In this document: positions 26,674-34,815 of the stretch, one piece after another
Numbering within the stretch: the first letter of the stretch is position 1
Layout: every line of letters starts with the position of its first letter
NCBI GenBank assembly: GCA_965203725.1
Contig: CBDBDH010000001.1
Coordinates: 62,001-126,000, forward strand
Direction of reading: 5' to 3'
Source: WTFY01 sp965203725
GTDB taxonomy: Bacteria > Pseudomonadota > Gammaproteobacteria > UBA4575
DNA length: 64,000 nucleotides
The notes under the pieces: generated by a model
What the model was told of the DNA's origin: nothing
Databases searched by the model: none
Seen by the model: the letters and a program-made list of their open reading frames with translations, nothing else
Program-made: the position numbers and the translations under genes

Positions 26674-27939
26674 TCAGCAATCTCCCGTTTCGCTGCCAGC
26701 CTTTTCCTTGGTATCCATGGTCATGATGTGGCCCAGTTTCTCCTGTTTGGCCTTCAGGTATTTTTTGCGAAACTGGTTGTTGGTATACGTCAGGATGGGG
26801 ATTCGCCGCACCAGCTTGATGCCGAAATTCTCAATCCAACTGCACTTGTTCGGGTTGTTGGTCAGCAACTGGACGCGCTTGACGTGCAGTGCATGCAGGA
26901 TGTGCGCGGCCACGGAATGATCCCTCTGGTCGGCATCGAAACCCAGCGCCCGGTTCGCCTGCACCGTATCGAAACCGCACTCTTGCAGTGAATACGCTTT
27001 CAGCTTGTTCACCAGACCGATCCCCCGGCCTTCTTCACGCATGTACAGCACCACCCCGGCATCATGCTCCTGGACCACCTTCATGGCCGTTTGGATCTGA
27101 TCACCGCAATCACACCGCGCGGACCCGAAGACATCGCCGGTCAGGCACTCGGAGTGAATCCTCACCAGCACATCGTCCTCCTCGTCCCAGGAGCCCTTGA
27201 CCAGGGCCAGGTGTTCCAGGCCCGTCAGGTTGTCACGAAATGCGATCAGTTCGAACTCGCCCCAGCGGGTGGGAAGCTGAACGGTGACCACGCGCTCGAC
27301 CCGCGATTCGAAACGAAGCTTGTAGCGGATCAGATCCTTGATCGCGATGATCTTCAGGGAGAACCGCTCGGCGATCTCCAGCAGGTCAGGCAGCCGGGCC
27401 ATCGAACCGTCTTCTTTCAGGATTTCGCACAGCACGCCGGCCTTGCGCATGCCGGCCAGCCCCATCAGGTCGACGGCAGCTTCGGTATGCCCTTCACGCT
27501 GGAACACCCCGCCATCGACTGCACGAAGGGGAAAGACATGTCCCGGGCGCGAGAAGTCGTCCTGGGTGATGTTCGAGTCCGCCAGCGCCTTCACGGTCTT
27601 GGCACGATCGGAGGTCGATATGCCCGTGGTCGTACCGTGCTTGAAATCCACGGACACCGTGAACGAGGTCGTGTGCAGCGAGTCGTTCTCGCCCTGGGGG
27701 ACCATCAGTTTCAGGCCGATCTCTTCGGCACGCTGCTCCGTGATCGCGGCACAGATCAGGCCGCGCCCCTCGGTGGCCATGAAATTGATCATGTCCGGGG
27801 TACACTTGTCCGCCGCTCCGACGAAATCGCCCTCGTTCTCGCGGTTGTCGTCATCCACCACGATCACGACATTGCCGCGGCGCAACTCGACCAGCGCTTC
27901 CGGTATGGTGCTGAACTTGATGGGCTTGCTAGTTGACAT
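26674..27939 (-). CDS. ribBA: bifunctional DHBP synthase / GTP cyclohydrolase II-like protein
   Basis: Makes the two starting compounds of riboflavin: the N-terminal half (to about residue 205) is 3,4-dihydroxy-2-butanone 4-phosphate synthase, with VVDDDNRENEGDFVGAA, TGISTSDRAKT and RPGHVFPL; the C-terminal half is GTP cyclohydrolase II, with SECLTGDVFGSARCDCGDQ supplying zinc Cys residues and LYMREEGRGIGLVNK and TNNPNK. Both halves look complete. I start at ATG 27939, 8 bases after AAGGA, in preference to ATG 27948, which overlaps that site. The FMN-dependent SfnG-like enzyme is downstream. No FMN riboswitch is recognisable in the leader. Confidence 0.93.
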   Translation of the reverse strand: MSTSKPIKFSTIPEALVELRRGNVVIVVDDDNRENEGDFVGAADKCTPDMINFMATEGRGLICAAITEQRAEEIGLKLMVPQGENDSLHTTSFTVSVDFKHGTTTGISTSDRAKTVKALADSNITQDDFSRPGHVFPLRAVDGGVFQREGHTEAAVDLMGLAGMRKAGVLCEILKEDGSMARLPDLLEIAERFSLKIIAIKDLIRYKLRFESRVERVVTVQLPTRWGEFELIAFRDNLTGLEHLALVKGSWDEEDDVLVRIHSECLTGDVFGSARCDCGDQIQTAMKVVQEHDAGVVLYMREEGRGIGLVNKLKAYSLQECGFDTVQANRALGFDADQRDHSVAAHILHALHVKRVQLLTNNPNKCSWIENFGIKLVRRIPILTYTNNQFRKKYLKAKQEKLGHIMTMDTKEKAGSETGDC

Positions 27940-27948
27940 GATCGGCAT

Positions 27949-28275
27949 CCTTCATTCTCTCCCCCTGTACTGTGCATCCGGCACCCGCATCTTAACCAGA
28001 TCCCCTTCCCCTCGGCCATATCCACAATTTCCCGAGGCAGGCCTCCTACTGCGGGTACAGTGGGCCTGGCCAGCGTGGCCTGCACAGCCAGAGGCGATTA
28101 TAGCCGTACCTTTTGCGATATTGTATCAAAAGACTGTCTGCCTCATCGGGTGCCTGGCTTCAAACCCGAAGGGTCGTTCCTTCGTCTGCACTGTAAAACC
28201 GATTTGGCCCGCCCTGGAGTGCACAGTCTCGCGCCTTCTCCCGTGTCATCGGCCGGGCCCCCTGCCCGCCCGCGC
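27949..28275. other. intergenic region upstream of ribBA
   Basis: About 330 bp. On the minus strand a perfect TATAAT lies at 28097-28102 with only a weak TACAAT at -35 spacing, suggesting a ribBA promoter with a leader of about 140 nt. The leader lacks the conserved blocks of the FMN riboswitch. I see no gene here. Confidence 0.4.
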
Positions 28276-29043
28276 TCAGGGCGGCTGTTGCGTGGCATTG
28301 ACCAGACGGTACCGGAACCGGTAAAACAGGCGCATGACTGCGGCCGATATGGCAAAACATAACGCGAGGAAGGGACCAGCGGGAAGATCGAAAACAGCCG
28401 ATATCAGGATGGCCGCAACCACGGAAACCACACCGCTCGTGTAGGCACGCCCGAGGACGTATCCCTCGCCCTTGCGGGCGGCAAGCGCCGGAAGGATGAG
28501 ACTTGCGAACACCACGTAGACGCCGACGAGCTGAACCGATGAGGTGATGACGAGCGCGAACAGGACAAAGAAGCCGGTGCCGCTGCGAAGGCGCGGGAAG
28601 ACGGACCATGCGATGGCAAAAATGACGTAGACCGGCAGGAAGGTAACCACGTCGGCCCAGGCGATGAACAGGATCTGGCCGGAGAGCACTTCACTCAGCG
28701 CTTTTCCACCATGCGGGTCGTTGGCCAGGACAAGCAGGCCGGTCGAAGCCGCGACGATGAAGCTGCTCCCGATCACCGCTTCCTGCTCGTCGGGTGAGAC
28801 GCGCTCGATCCAGCGGAAAAACAGCGCGACCGCGACGCCGGCACCGAAAATCACCCCCTGATGCACGACAAAGACCGGCTCCTCGAGCCAGAGGCCGAGC
28901 AGGATAATGGCGAGTCCGACAACCTGCGCCGTGGCCAGGTCGATAAATACGATACCCCGCTTCAGGACCTCGATCCCGAGCGGTGCATGGGCTGCCGTAA
29001 CGATGATCCCGGCGACCAGCCCGGGCGCCAGGATGTCCAGCAG
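28276..29043 (-). CDS. ZnuB-like metal ABC transporter permease (non-canonical start)
   Basis: Inner-membrane permease for zinc or manganese uptake. The frame open from 29076 encodes LLDILAPGLVAGIIVTAAHAPLG, then EVLKRGIVFIDLATAQVVG, the hallmark N-terminus of ZnuB/MntB permeases, followed by repeated hydrophobic segments and SVQLVGVYVVFASLILPAL. No ATG, GTG or TTG occurs in frame before the GTG at 28866, which would delete the conserved first 59 residues. I therefore place the start at CTG 29043, where homologues have Met-Leu-Asp-Ile-Leu; an ATC after GAGGGGG further upstream is an alternative. It overlaps the end of the binding-protein gene. The cognate ATPase is not in this window. Confidence 0.75.
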   Translation of the reverse strand: MLDILAPGLVAGIIVTAAHAPLGIEVLKRGIVFIDLATAQVVGLAIILLGLWLEEPVFVVHQGVIFGAGVAVALFFRWIERVSPDEQEAVIGSSFIVAASTGLLVLANDPHGGKALSEVLSGQILFIAWADVVTFLPVYVIFAIAWSVFPRLRSGTGFFVLFALVITSSVQLVGVYVVFASLILPALAARKGEGYVLGRAYTSGVVSVVAAILISAVFDLPAGPFLALCFAISAAVMRLFYRFRYRLVNATQQPP

Positions 29044-29044
29044 A

Positions 29045-29965
29045 CTAAGGTCGATCGTGGACCCCCTCGAGCAGGGTCAGCGTGACATCGAACAGGGAGA
29101 AAAGGTCCTGCGCCTCCGGGTGCCCGCCGACGGTAAACGGCAGTTCCAGCACCGGGATTGCGGATTTCCTGGAAAGCCAGTTCGAGGCATCCACAGGCTC
29201 GAAGGGCGCACGGATGATGACCTTTGCCCCGCTGTTTCGCGCCTGTTCGAAAACCTGCGCAAGGTGCGATGCCGCCGGTGGAATACCGGAGACCCGCTCC
29301 AGCGATGCCAGCTGTTCCAGCCCCGACCAGTTCAGCAGGTAGGACCATGCCTTGTGGTAAACGATCACTTTCATGCCGTGCAGACGTTCCGCGCGACTGC
29401 GCCACCCGGCCATGGCATCGGCCCAGCGGGCCTGGAAGGACGCGAGGCGGTCATGGTAGGCGCTGGCACGCGAGGGATCCATGTGCATCAGGCGGCTGGC
29501 CAGCACTTCGGCGAGGATCACGATATTCCGGGGGTCGAGATGGACATGCGGATTCCCGCCCGGGTGAATATCCCCCAGGCTTCGGTCGATGACTTCGGGC
29601 CTTTCCAGCACCTCCACATGGTCGGCGGCCATGATATGCCCCGGCTGACCCGGCTGGACGCTATTGCGGGCACCCCTTTGCAACAGGATCGGCAACCAGC
29701 CCACTTCGAGATCTGCACCGGAACAGAACAAAATGTCAGCACGACGCACCTTCGCGACCAGGCTTGGGCGGGCACGTATGTAATGTGCGTCCTGGCGCCC
29801 ATGGGTGGCCGAGTGAACGATGACATCGCTGCCGCCGATTTCCCTGGCAAGCGCTGCCCACTCGGGCTCGCAGGCCAGCACCCGGACCGGTGCCTGCGCC
29901 GCCGCTGGCAGGGGCAGGCTTGCCCCGAGCACCATGACCAGCAGTGCGACATGCAGGGCTTTCAT
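29045..29965 (-). CDS. ZnuA-like metal-binding periplasmic protein
   Basis: A 306-residue cluster A-I (TroA/ZnuA-type) substrate-binding protein with a signal peptide ending near AAAQA. Metal-ligand motifs are visible: DAHYIRARPS (about residue 60), HPGGNPHVHLDP (about 139), and KVIVYHKAWSYLLNW (about 203), with a late acidic ligand expected in the C-lobe. The His/Asp-rich loop of many ZnuA proteins is absent; instead the porin encoded just upstream has such a stretch. It begins 3 bases after the porin stop and overlaps the permease frame, so the three form one operon. Zinc is the likeliest metal, given the candidate Zur box. Confidence 0.87.
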   Translation of the reverse strand: MKALHVALLVMVLGASLPLPAAAQAPVRVLACEPEWAALAREIGGSDVIVHSATHGRQDAHYIRARPSLVAKVRRADILFCSGADLEVGWLPILLQRGARNSVQPGQPGHIMAADHVEVLERPEVIDRSLGDIHPGGNPHVHLDPRNIVILAEVLASRLMHMDPSRASAYHDRLASFQARWADAMAGWRSRAERLHGMKVIVYHKAWSYLLNWSGLEQLASLERVSGIPPAASHLAQVFEQARNSGAKVIIRAPFEPVDASNWLSRKSAIPVLELPFTVGGHPEAQDLFSLFDVTLTLLEGVHDRP

Positions 29966-29968
29966 GGT

Positions 29969-31510
29969 TTAGAAGCTGTGGGCACTGTGAGCACCGAGGC
30001 TCATGATGTATTGCAGTATGAACTGGTCGTCGTCCTCGCGGGTGAGGGATTCCCGGTTGTACTGGAAGCGTATGCGCCCGAACTCGCTGTTGGTCCAGTC
30101 GATCATGGCGCTCATCGCCTCGGGATCGTGGCTTACTTCCGCGTCATCCGGCGTTGAAAGGCGTGCATAGCGTGCACCCACCCTCCAGCGCGGCGACAGC
30201 TTGTATACGGCCTGGGCATACCAGCCACGGCTGTCGCCATTGAGCGCCTCGGTGACGTCTTCCAGGTGAGTCTCGCAGGTGGCGGGGTCCCCCTCGACCG
30301 TGCACTCCTCATGTTCCTCCTGCAGCACGTAGTCGCCCGATTCGTCGCGCCAGAAATATTCGCCCTGCAGGATCAGTTCACGGTCCCGCGCATTGCCGGT
30401 GGGTGCCCAGGTATGGCGAAAATCGATGCCGTAGAGACGCGTGTCCCCGGTGAACATGCCATCGGACAGAAACTCGGCGAAATCCGTGTGTTCGTGTTCT
30501 TCCTCGGCATGGTGAGTTTCGTGCTCCTCCTCTTCATGCTCCTCATCTTCGTGGCCATGCTCTTCTTCCTCTTCATGTCCGTGCTCTTCTTCTTCATGGG
30601 CGTGCCCCTCACCCTCTGCATGGGCGTGGGCATGCCCTCCGGCGCGGTTGCGGGCTTCGCCGTCAAGAAAGTAGCCTCCAATCCGCCAGGCCGCGTTCGG
30701 GCCGATGTCGCCACCCAGCCGGGCAAAGGCGGACCATGCCTCGCGACCGGACCGCGAACCCCCGAAAGGCGTGTCGTCGCCGCGGAAGATTCCGCCGCCG
30801 ATCTCACTATACAGGGCACCGGGAAGCACGAGAGAAACCTCCAGGCCATCGTCATTGTATGCGCCGTCCAGGAACGCCCGGTAAGGAAGGGGGCGGTCAC
30901 TGAAATCGTCTGCGTGCGCATGCAGTTCGTTCAGGTAACCGAATGTCCAGAGTGCCCGACCGGCCTTGATTCGAAGACCATCCGGCAACCCTGCACCGGG
31001 CAAGGTCTGGATATAGGCTTCCTCGAGTTCAAGCTCGAGCGGCTCACCCGCATGTACACCGAGACCGAGCGTGAGGTTGCCATAGAACTTGTCATCGATG
31101 TTGCTGGAAACCGTGATCTCGCTGTGACCGAGTGCGAGACCCTCGTCCGGCCGTTCGGATTCATGACCGAACCGGAAGCCCTCGATTGCGGACTGTTCCT
31201 CGGAATACTCCGAATGCATGGCATTCAGAACGACCCCGATGGCCGGGTTGAAGCTGTTGTCGCGAGCCGGTGCAGACACCGCAGTGGCCGGCGGGGCTTT
31301 GCGCTCCGGACCTCGCGCTTGGGCCTTCATCGCGGCAAGCTGGGCTTCGAGCGCTGCGATGCGCTTTTCGTAATCCTGTTTCAAGGCGCTGATTTGTGCG
31401 GCCAGCTCTTCTGTGGTCAGCGGGTCCGATTGTGCGTGGACTGCCGAGGCAGTCACCAAGACCGACAAACTGATCACCGCCGCGTAAACCAATCTCACTA
31501 TTGCGTGCAT
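29969..31510 (-). CDS. outer-membrane porin-like protein with His/Glu-rich loop
   Basis: A 513-residue predicted outer-membrane beta-barrel. A signal peptide (cleaved near VHAQ) is followed by a coiled coil (ELAAQISALKQDYEKRIAAL), then alternating strands typical of OprO/P-like porins, ending in LGAHSAHSF with a terminal Phe. At about residues 293-342 lies a run of His, Glu and Asp with some 20 His, likely an external metal-collecting loop. I chose ATG 31510 over ATG 31540 because GGGAGGA precedes it at the right distance and the signal peptide begins there. First gene of the zinc operon, under a candidate Zur box. Role in zinc passage is inferred. Confidence 0.83.
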   Translation of the reverse strand: MHAIVRLVYAAVISLSVLVTASAVHAQSDPLTTEELAAQISALKQDYEKRIAALEAQLAAMKAQARGPERKAPPATAVSAPARDNSFNPAIGVVLNAMHSEYSEEQSAIEGFRFGHESERPDEGLALGHSEITVSSNIDDKFYGNLTLGLGVHAGEPLELELEEAYIQTLPGAGLPDGLRIKAGRALWTFGYLNELHAHADDFSDRPLPYRAFLDGAYNDDGLEVSLVLPGALYSEIGGGIFRGDDTPFGGSRSGREAWSAFARLGGDIGPNAAWRIGGYFLDGEARNRAGGHAHAHAEGEGHAHEEEEHGHEEEEEHGHEDEEHEEEEHETHHAEEEHEHTDFAEFLSDGMFTGDTRLYGIDFRHTWAPTGNARDRELILQGEYFWRDESGDYVLQEEHEECTVEGDPATCETHLEDVTEALNGDSRGWYAQAVYKLSPRWRVGARYARLSTPDDAEVSHDPEAMSAMIDWTNSEFGRIRFQYNRESLTREDDDQFILQYIMSLGAHSAHSF

Positions 31511-31555
31511 GCTAGTCCTCCCGCATCTCCCGGTGCTCATGAAACACTGCTCAGT

Positions 31556-31581
31556 GTTAATGTTATATCATCACATTTAAC
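31556..31581 (-). promoter_or_regulatory. candidate Zur box
   Basis: An imperfect 26-bp palindrome GTTAATGT-N9-ACATTTAAC sits about 46 bp upstream of the porin start. Its core, AATGTTATATCATCACATT, resembles the gammaproteobacterial Zur consensus AATGTTATAWTATAACATT. It fits zinc-repressed expression of the porin/binding-protein/permease operon. Assigned by eye. Confidence 0.62.
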
Positions 31582-31774
31582 GCCAAAAAATACAACATGA
31601 CGCGGCGGGTCAAAGACGGTATTGTCCCGCCTCAACAAGCCGGCCGGCCGGGGGGCGGACGGTGCTGCAATTTCGTAGAATACGGGTCCAAAATCATGCG
31701 TGGCCTGAACATCGGATGCTTTTCGAACCCGTGGACTCGATACGCCATGAAGCCCATGATGATTTTCTCAGACA

Positions 31775-32251
31775 ATGAACAAGATGAACCGTACGCGCCG
31801 ACAACTGCTTCTCCTTCTGGCCCTTGGCCCTGCCCTGCCGGCATCAACCGTATCCCTGGCTCAAAACCGAAATGTCTGGTCCGTCAGGCAAGCCCACACG
31901 GCCCTTCAGGAGGACCGGATCCGACTGCTTGATATCCGCTCACCCAAAGAATGGCGGAAGACCGGCGTCGCACAAGGTGCCTGGCCGGTCAGCATGCATG
32001 ACATCAGATTCACCACTCGTTTGGGCACAGCTCGTGAACTGGCTGAAAGCCGCCCGATCGCCTTGATCTGTGCAACGGGGAATCGGTCCGGGCTGGTTAC
32101 ACGCGCATTGCGCATGGCCGGAGACGATGATCTTATCGATATTTCAGAAGGGATGCTTGGCTCCAGGGCCGGCCAGGGTTGGATTCGCTCGGGCCTGCCG
32201 GTCGTTTCCGTCGATGACGCACTCGCGGCCATGCCCAGCGTGCTTTTATGA
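31775..32251 (+). CDS. exported rhodanese-like domain protein
   Basis: A 158-residue single-domain rhodanese. An N-terminal RR-containing signal (NRTRRQLLLLLALGPALPAS) suggests export, possibly through Tat because of the twin Arg. The rhodanese elements are IRLLDIRSPKEWRKTGVAQGAWPV and the active-site loop ICATGNRSGLVTRAL with the catalytic Cys. The DISEGMLG-x-x-GWIRSGLPV ending is typical. It probably transfers sulfur or handles thiosulfate in the periplasm. It stands alone on the plus strand, divergent from the zinc operon, with a terminator downstream. Confidence 0.83.
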   Translation: MNKMNRTRRQLLLLLALGPALPASTVSLAQNRNVWSVRQAHTALQEDRIRLLDIRSPKEWRKTGVAQGAWPVSMHDIRFTTRLGTARELAESRPIALICATGNRSGLVTRALRMAGDDDLIDISEGMLGSRAGQGWIRSGLPVVSVDDALAAMPSVLL

Positions 32252-32360
32252 AGCCATTTTCGAGAACGGGCATGCTGCTCCTTGGTACCTTTGACTCCCC
32301 GAACGGATGGACATGGATCGGGAATTTTGGGACTGTGGCCACACGTGCTGCTGATCTCAA

Positions 32361-32387
32361 GCCCGGAGGACCAGCCGGGGCCTTTTT
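32361..32387 (+). terminator. Rho-independent terminator after the rhodanese gene
   Basis: CCCGG and CCGGG form a short GC stem around AGGACCAG, followed by GCC and five T. It lies 110 bp after the rhodanese stop and just at the end of the convergent HIRAN-like gene. Confidence 0.6.
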
Positions 32388-32769
32388 AATAATCCTCCAT
32401 GTAAAGTGACAATCGGATTTCCAGCCACCGACCCCGCTTCTTGAGCGATTCCACCTTCACGAACAACCGTTTCCCGGCGTCCATCAGCCGCGCGGGAATC
32501 TCGTTATACTGGCGGGGAATGTAGCCGAACTTGTGTCCTTCCAACGTCAGTACCTCGATCGCGAACTTATCGTGCCTGTTATGCGGTTCGCGGCGCAAAC
32601 CGCCTGCGGCGGTGCCCGAGCCTGAGGCGATGGTGCGCCTGACCTTCAGTCCCCGCTTTGACGAGATGCCCGGCCAGATGGACGGCTTCATCGCAGAAAA
32701 CCTGTGATGGGCAGAAAATATCGGGATTGCTGAATTGACTGGGAAACTCAAGTAGACTACTTGCCGCAA
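32386..32769 (-). CDS. HIRAN-like domain protein, possibly truncated
   Basis: The C-terminal 75 residues match the second half of a HIRAN domain (REPHNRHDKFAIEVLT, GHKFGYIPRQYNEIPARLMDAG, and a final strand), a module found with helicases and nucleases and thought to sense DNA ends or damage. The preceding 50 residues are low-complexity and do not resemble the expected first strands, so the true start is unclear and the gene may be a 5'-truncated remnant. No nuclease or helicase partner lies next to it. It converges with the rhodanese gene. Confidence 0.55.
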   Translation of the reverse strand: MRQVVYLSFPVNSAIPIFSAHHRFSAMKPSIWPGISSKRGLKVRRTIASGSGTAAGGLRREPHNRHDKFAIEVLTLEGHKFGYIPRQYNEIPARLMDAGKRLFVKVESLKKRGRWLEIRLSLYMEDY

Positions 32770-32849
32770 ATCACATGCATGGTGATTCTCCGAAAAGAAC
32801 AGGGAAAAAATTGAAATGAGTACAGTATTGGCAAGGCGTTCAGGAGGAT

Positions 32850-34562
32850 TTGCCCCTGCGGGGGGGGGGGGGGGGGGGCAACTGTCGATCCTCCAAAGCA
32901 GCGGTCGACACGAGTGTCCTGTATCGGGTCAGCCAACCCACATCGACCTGCCCCTCAACAGCATCTTCTCACGAGCCTGATTCCCTCCCAGCGAAAGCAC
33001 TTCGGTTTGGACTGATTTTGCTGTTTGCTGCCACAGCACTTGGACTCACTGGCTGTGGTGGAGGCGGCGGGGGTTCCACAACTCCTGACATGCAACCGAC
33101 GGACGTACAGCCACCGGTACAACCATCCGACCCGCAGCCAACTGCACAACCGACTGAAACGCAACCATCCTCCGATACACAGTCAACCAATAGGCCGCCG
33201 CCCGTGCAACCGCCCCTAGCGGAGCCGGAACCACGCACTATCCAACTGCCCGGATGGTCCCGCACTTTGACTCCTGACAACCTGGAATTCTCCATTGAGG
33301 ACGGCGAGATTACGGGTATCCGCGTCCATCCCGGTGAACATTATGACGAAGGCCGTGTGCGCTTTTCCTGCCCGGCGTCAGGACCCTTTTGCAGTGTGCA
33401 GATCCGGCGTACCGGTGACACACTCGAGATCCTCAATACACAAGGCCGCGTAACGGCGGAGATCATCCCGCCCACAAAAGCCTCAGGACTGGTGGCAGAT
33501 GGGCTCACTACAGTCCGAGCTGAAGTGGGCATTGACTACAATATTCCCCGGGCCATTGCTTACCAGGGGTCCTTGACCGACACCTCCATGAACACTCAGG
33601 AATTCGAGTCGTTCGCTGTCCGCCAGTACAGTCAGGTCGTCGATGACGATGACCATGACCATGGGCAGGTTGTGGTGCTTGCCGATCCGCAGAACCCAAG
33701 CCAGCACAAGTATGTCTTCCAGCGAGACGCAGACAAGGCACTGACGACCTTCGACACCAGCCTCACTCTCACCGACCGGAGACGAGGGGAAGTAGACACG
33801 GTCGTTACGGTCTCTCCTGTCGCCCTTCCCGCGCTCGACGGCTTCACGGGCGTCGAACTCTCCGAGGGCGCGATCAGCGCCCATATCTGGTCAGACCAGG
33901 CCGGTGCGACTCATACCGACTGGCAGGGCTTCGGCTACTGGCTGGATACGTCCGGCGACGGCCAGCTCGGCACGTTCGGAATCACCGGCCACGTCTGGGA
34001 GGCTGGCGAGACGGGTGACGTGAGAAGACCGGATGAGACGGCCTTCCCCCACCTGAATGATCTTACGGGCACGGCAAGCTACGAGGGTCTCGCGGCCGGG
34101 CTGCACGCAAAGGCGGGGGCGGTGAACCTGTTCACGGCAACAGCGACCCTGACGGCGGACTTTAATACTGCCGAGCATGGTGTGACAAGGGAATATCCAG
34201 GATACAAGGGTCGCGTGACGGGCCGGGTCCACACCATCGTCTCCGGAGGCGAGCCCTTGTCTGGGGAAATCCTCCTGAACGGTCTTGCCGACAGTCCTGA
34301 TGCCAGCAATGTCGAGCGCGCGCATGCCGAGACGGGCAGCGGCAGAGATCGGCGATTCTATGCCCATATCGAGGGGGTAACGGCCATGGGCGAGAACGGC
34401 GGTGCAGGCTTCTGGCAGGCGCTTTTCACAGGAGTGCGCCAGACGGGCGTGCCCGATACGGAGAACTACCCTTCCGGACTCGTCGGCACCTTCGGGGCGA
34501 CCCGTGGCACAGATGAGAACGTGGAGAATTTCATGGGTGGATTCGCTGCCGGGAAGCAGTAG
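32850..34562 (+). CDS. TbpB-like surface lipoprotein read through a G19 tract
   Basis: This 570-codon frame encodes a lipoprotein. A hydrophobic stretch ends in the lipobox LTGC at about residue 68, then Gly6, a Pro/Gln/Thr-rich spacer (to about 130) and a beta-rich body. The C-terminus (YPGYKGRVTGRV, GEILLNG, GAGFWQALFTG and GLVGTFGATRG...FMGGFAAGK) resembles the beta-barrel of transferrin-binding-protein-B-like lipoproteins. The only start in this frame is TTG 32850, poorly spaced from AGGAGG, and translation must cross the G19 tract. ATG 32816 with AGGG upstream is a better start but is out of frame with 19 G; 18 or 21 G would join it. Ligand unknown. Confidence 0.75.
   Translation: MPLRGGGGGGNCRSSKAAVDTSVLYRVSQPTSTCPSTASSHEPDSLPAKALRFGLILLFAATALGLTGCGGGGGGSTTPDMQPTDVQPPVQPSDPQPTAQPTETQPSSDTQSTNRPPPVQPPLAEPEPRTIQLPGWSRTLTPDNLEFSIEDGEITGIRVHPGEHYDEGRVRFSCPASGPFCSVQIRRTGDTLEILNTQGRVTAEIIPPTKASGLVADGLTTVRAEVGIDYNIPRAIAYQGSLTDTSMNTQEFESFAVRQYSQVVDDDDHDHGQVVVLADPQNPSQHKYVFQRDADKALTTFDTSLTLTDRRRGEVDTVVTVSPVALPALDGFTGVELSEGAISAHIWSDQAGATHTDWQGFGYWLDTSGDGQLGTFGITGHVWEAGETGDVRRPDETAFPHLNDLTGTASYEGLAAGLHAKAGAVNLFTATATLTADFNTAEHGVTREYPGYKGRVTGRVHTIVSGGEPLSGEILLNGLADSPDASNVERAHAETGSGRDRRFYAHIEGVTAMGENGGAGFWQALFTGVRQTGVPDTENYPSGLVGTFGATRGTDENVENFMGGFAAGKQ
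32860..32878 (+). repeat. G19 homopolymer tract at the lipoprotein 5' end
   Basis: Nineteen consecutive G lie between the candidate start codons and the signal peptide of the lipoprotein gene. No usable in-frame start follows the tract. With this length the frame opened at ATG 32816 stops at TGA 32978. This is the structure of a slipped-strand phase-variation switch. Confidence 0.85.
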
Positions 34563-34738
34563 CGAGACGGGCTGGAACTACGGTTGTATTTCCCTGAACG
34601 GGGCGAATGCAATCTCGCCTGAATTGCACGCAAGCCGGATCGACCGTGCCTGTAAAGCGAGTCTTTCAGGCCGTGTGAACGGCATCCGCGTGCATAAGCC
34701 CCACGGTCCCTATGCCTGCACAGCTTGAAATATTAACT

Positions 34739-34815
34739 TGGTAGCGGGGGCAGGATTTGAACCTGCGACCTTCGGGTTATGAGCCCGACGAGCTGCCAGA
34801 CTGCTCCACCCCGCA
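34739..34815 (-). tRNA. initiator tRNA-fMet (anticodon CAT), intact copy
   Basis: The 77-nt minus-strand sequence closely follows the E. coli initiator tRNA: acceptor GCGGGG/CCCCGC, D-stem GAGC/GCTC, anticodon stem with the initiator-specific run of GC pairs (GGG CTCATAA CCC), and encoded CCA. Position 1 is T and position 72 is T, a mismatch in place of C1-A72; the lack of pairing at 1-72 is the initiator hallmark. In E. coli the initiator tRNA metY precedes rimP; here it is separated from rimP by about 11 kb. Confidence 0.93.

Noticed and set aside
27949..28140. Possible FMN riboswitch upstream of ribBA
   Set aside because: The leader lacks the conserved RFN blocks on the minus strand.
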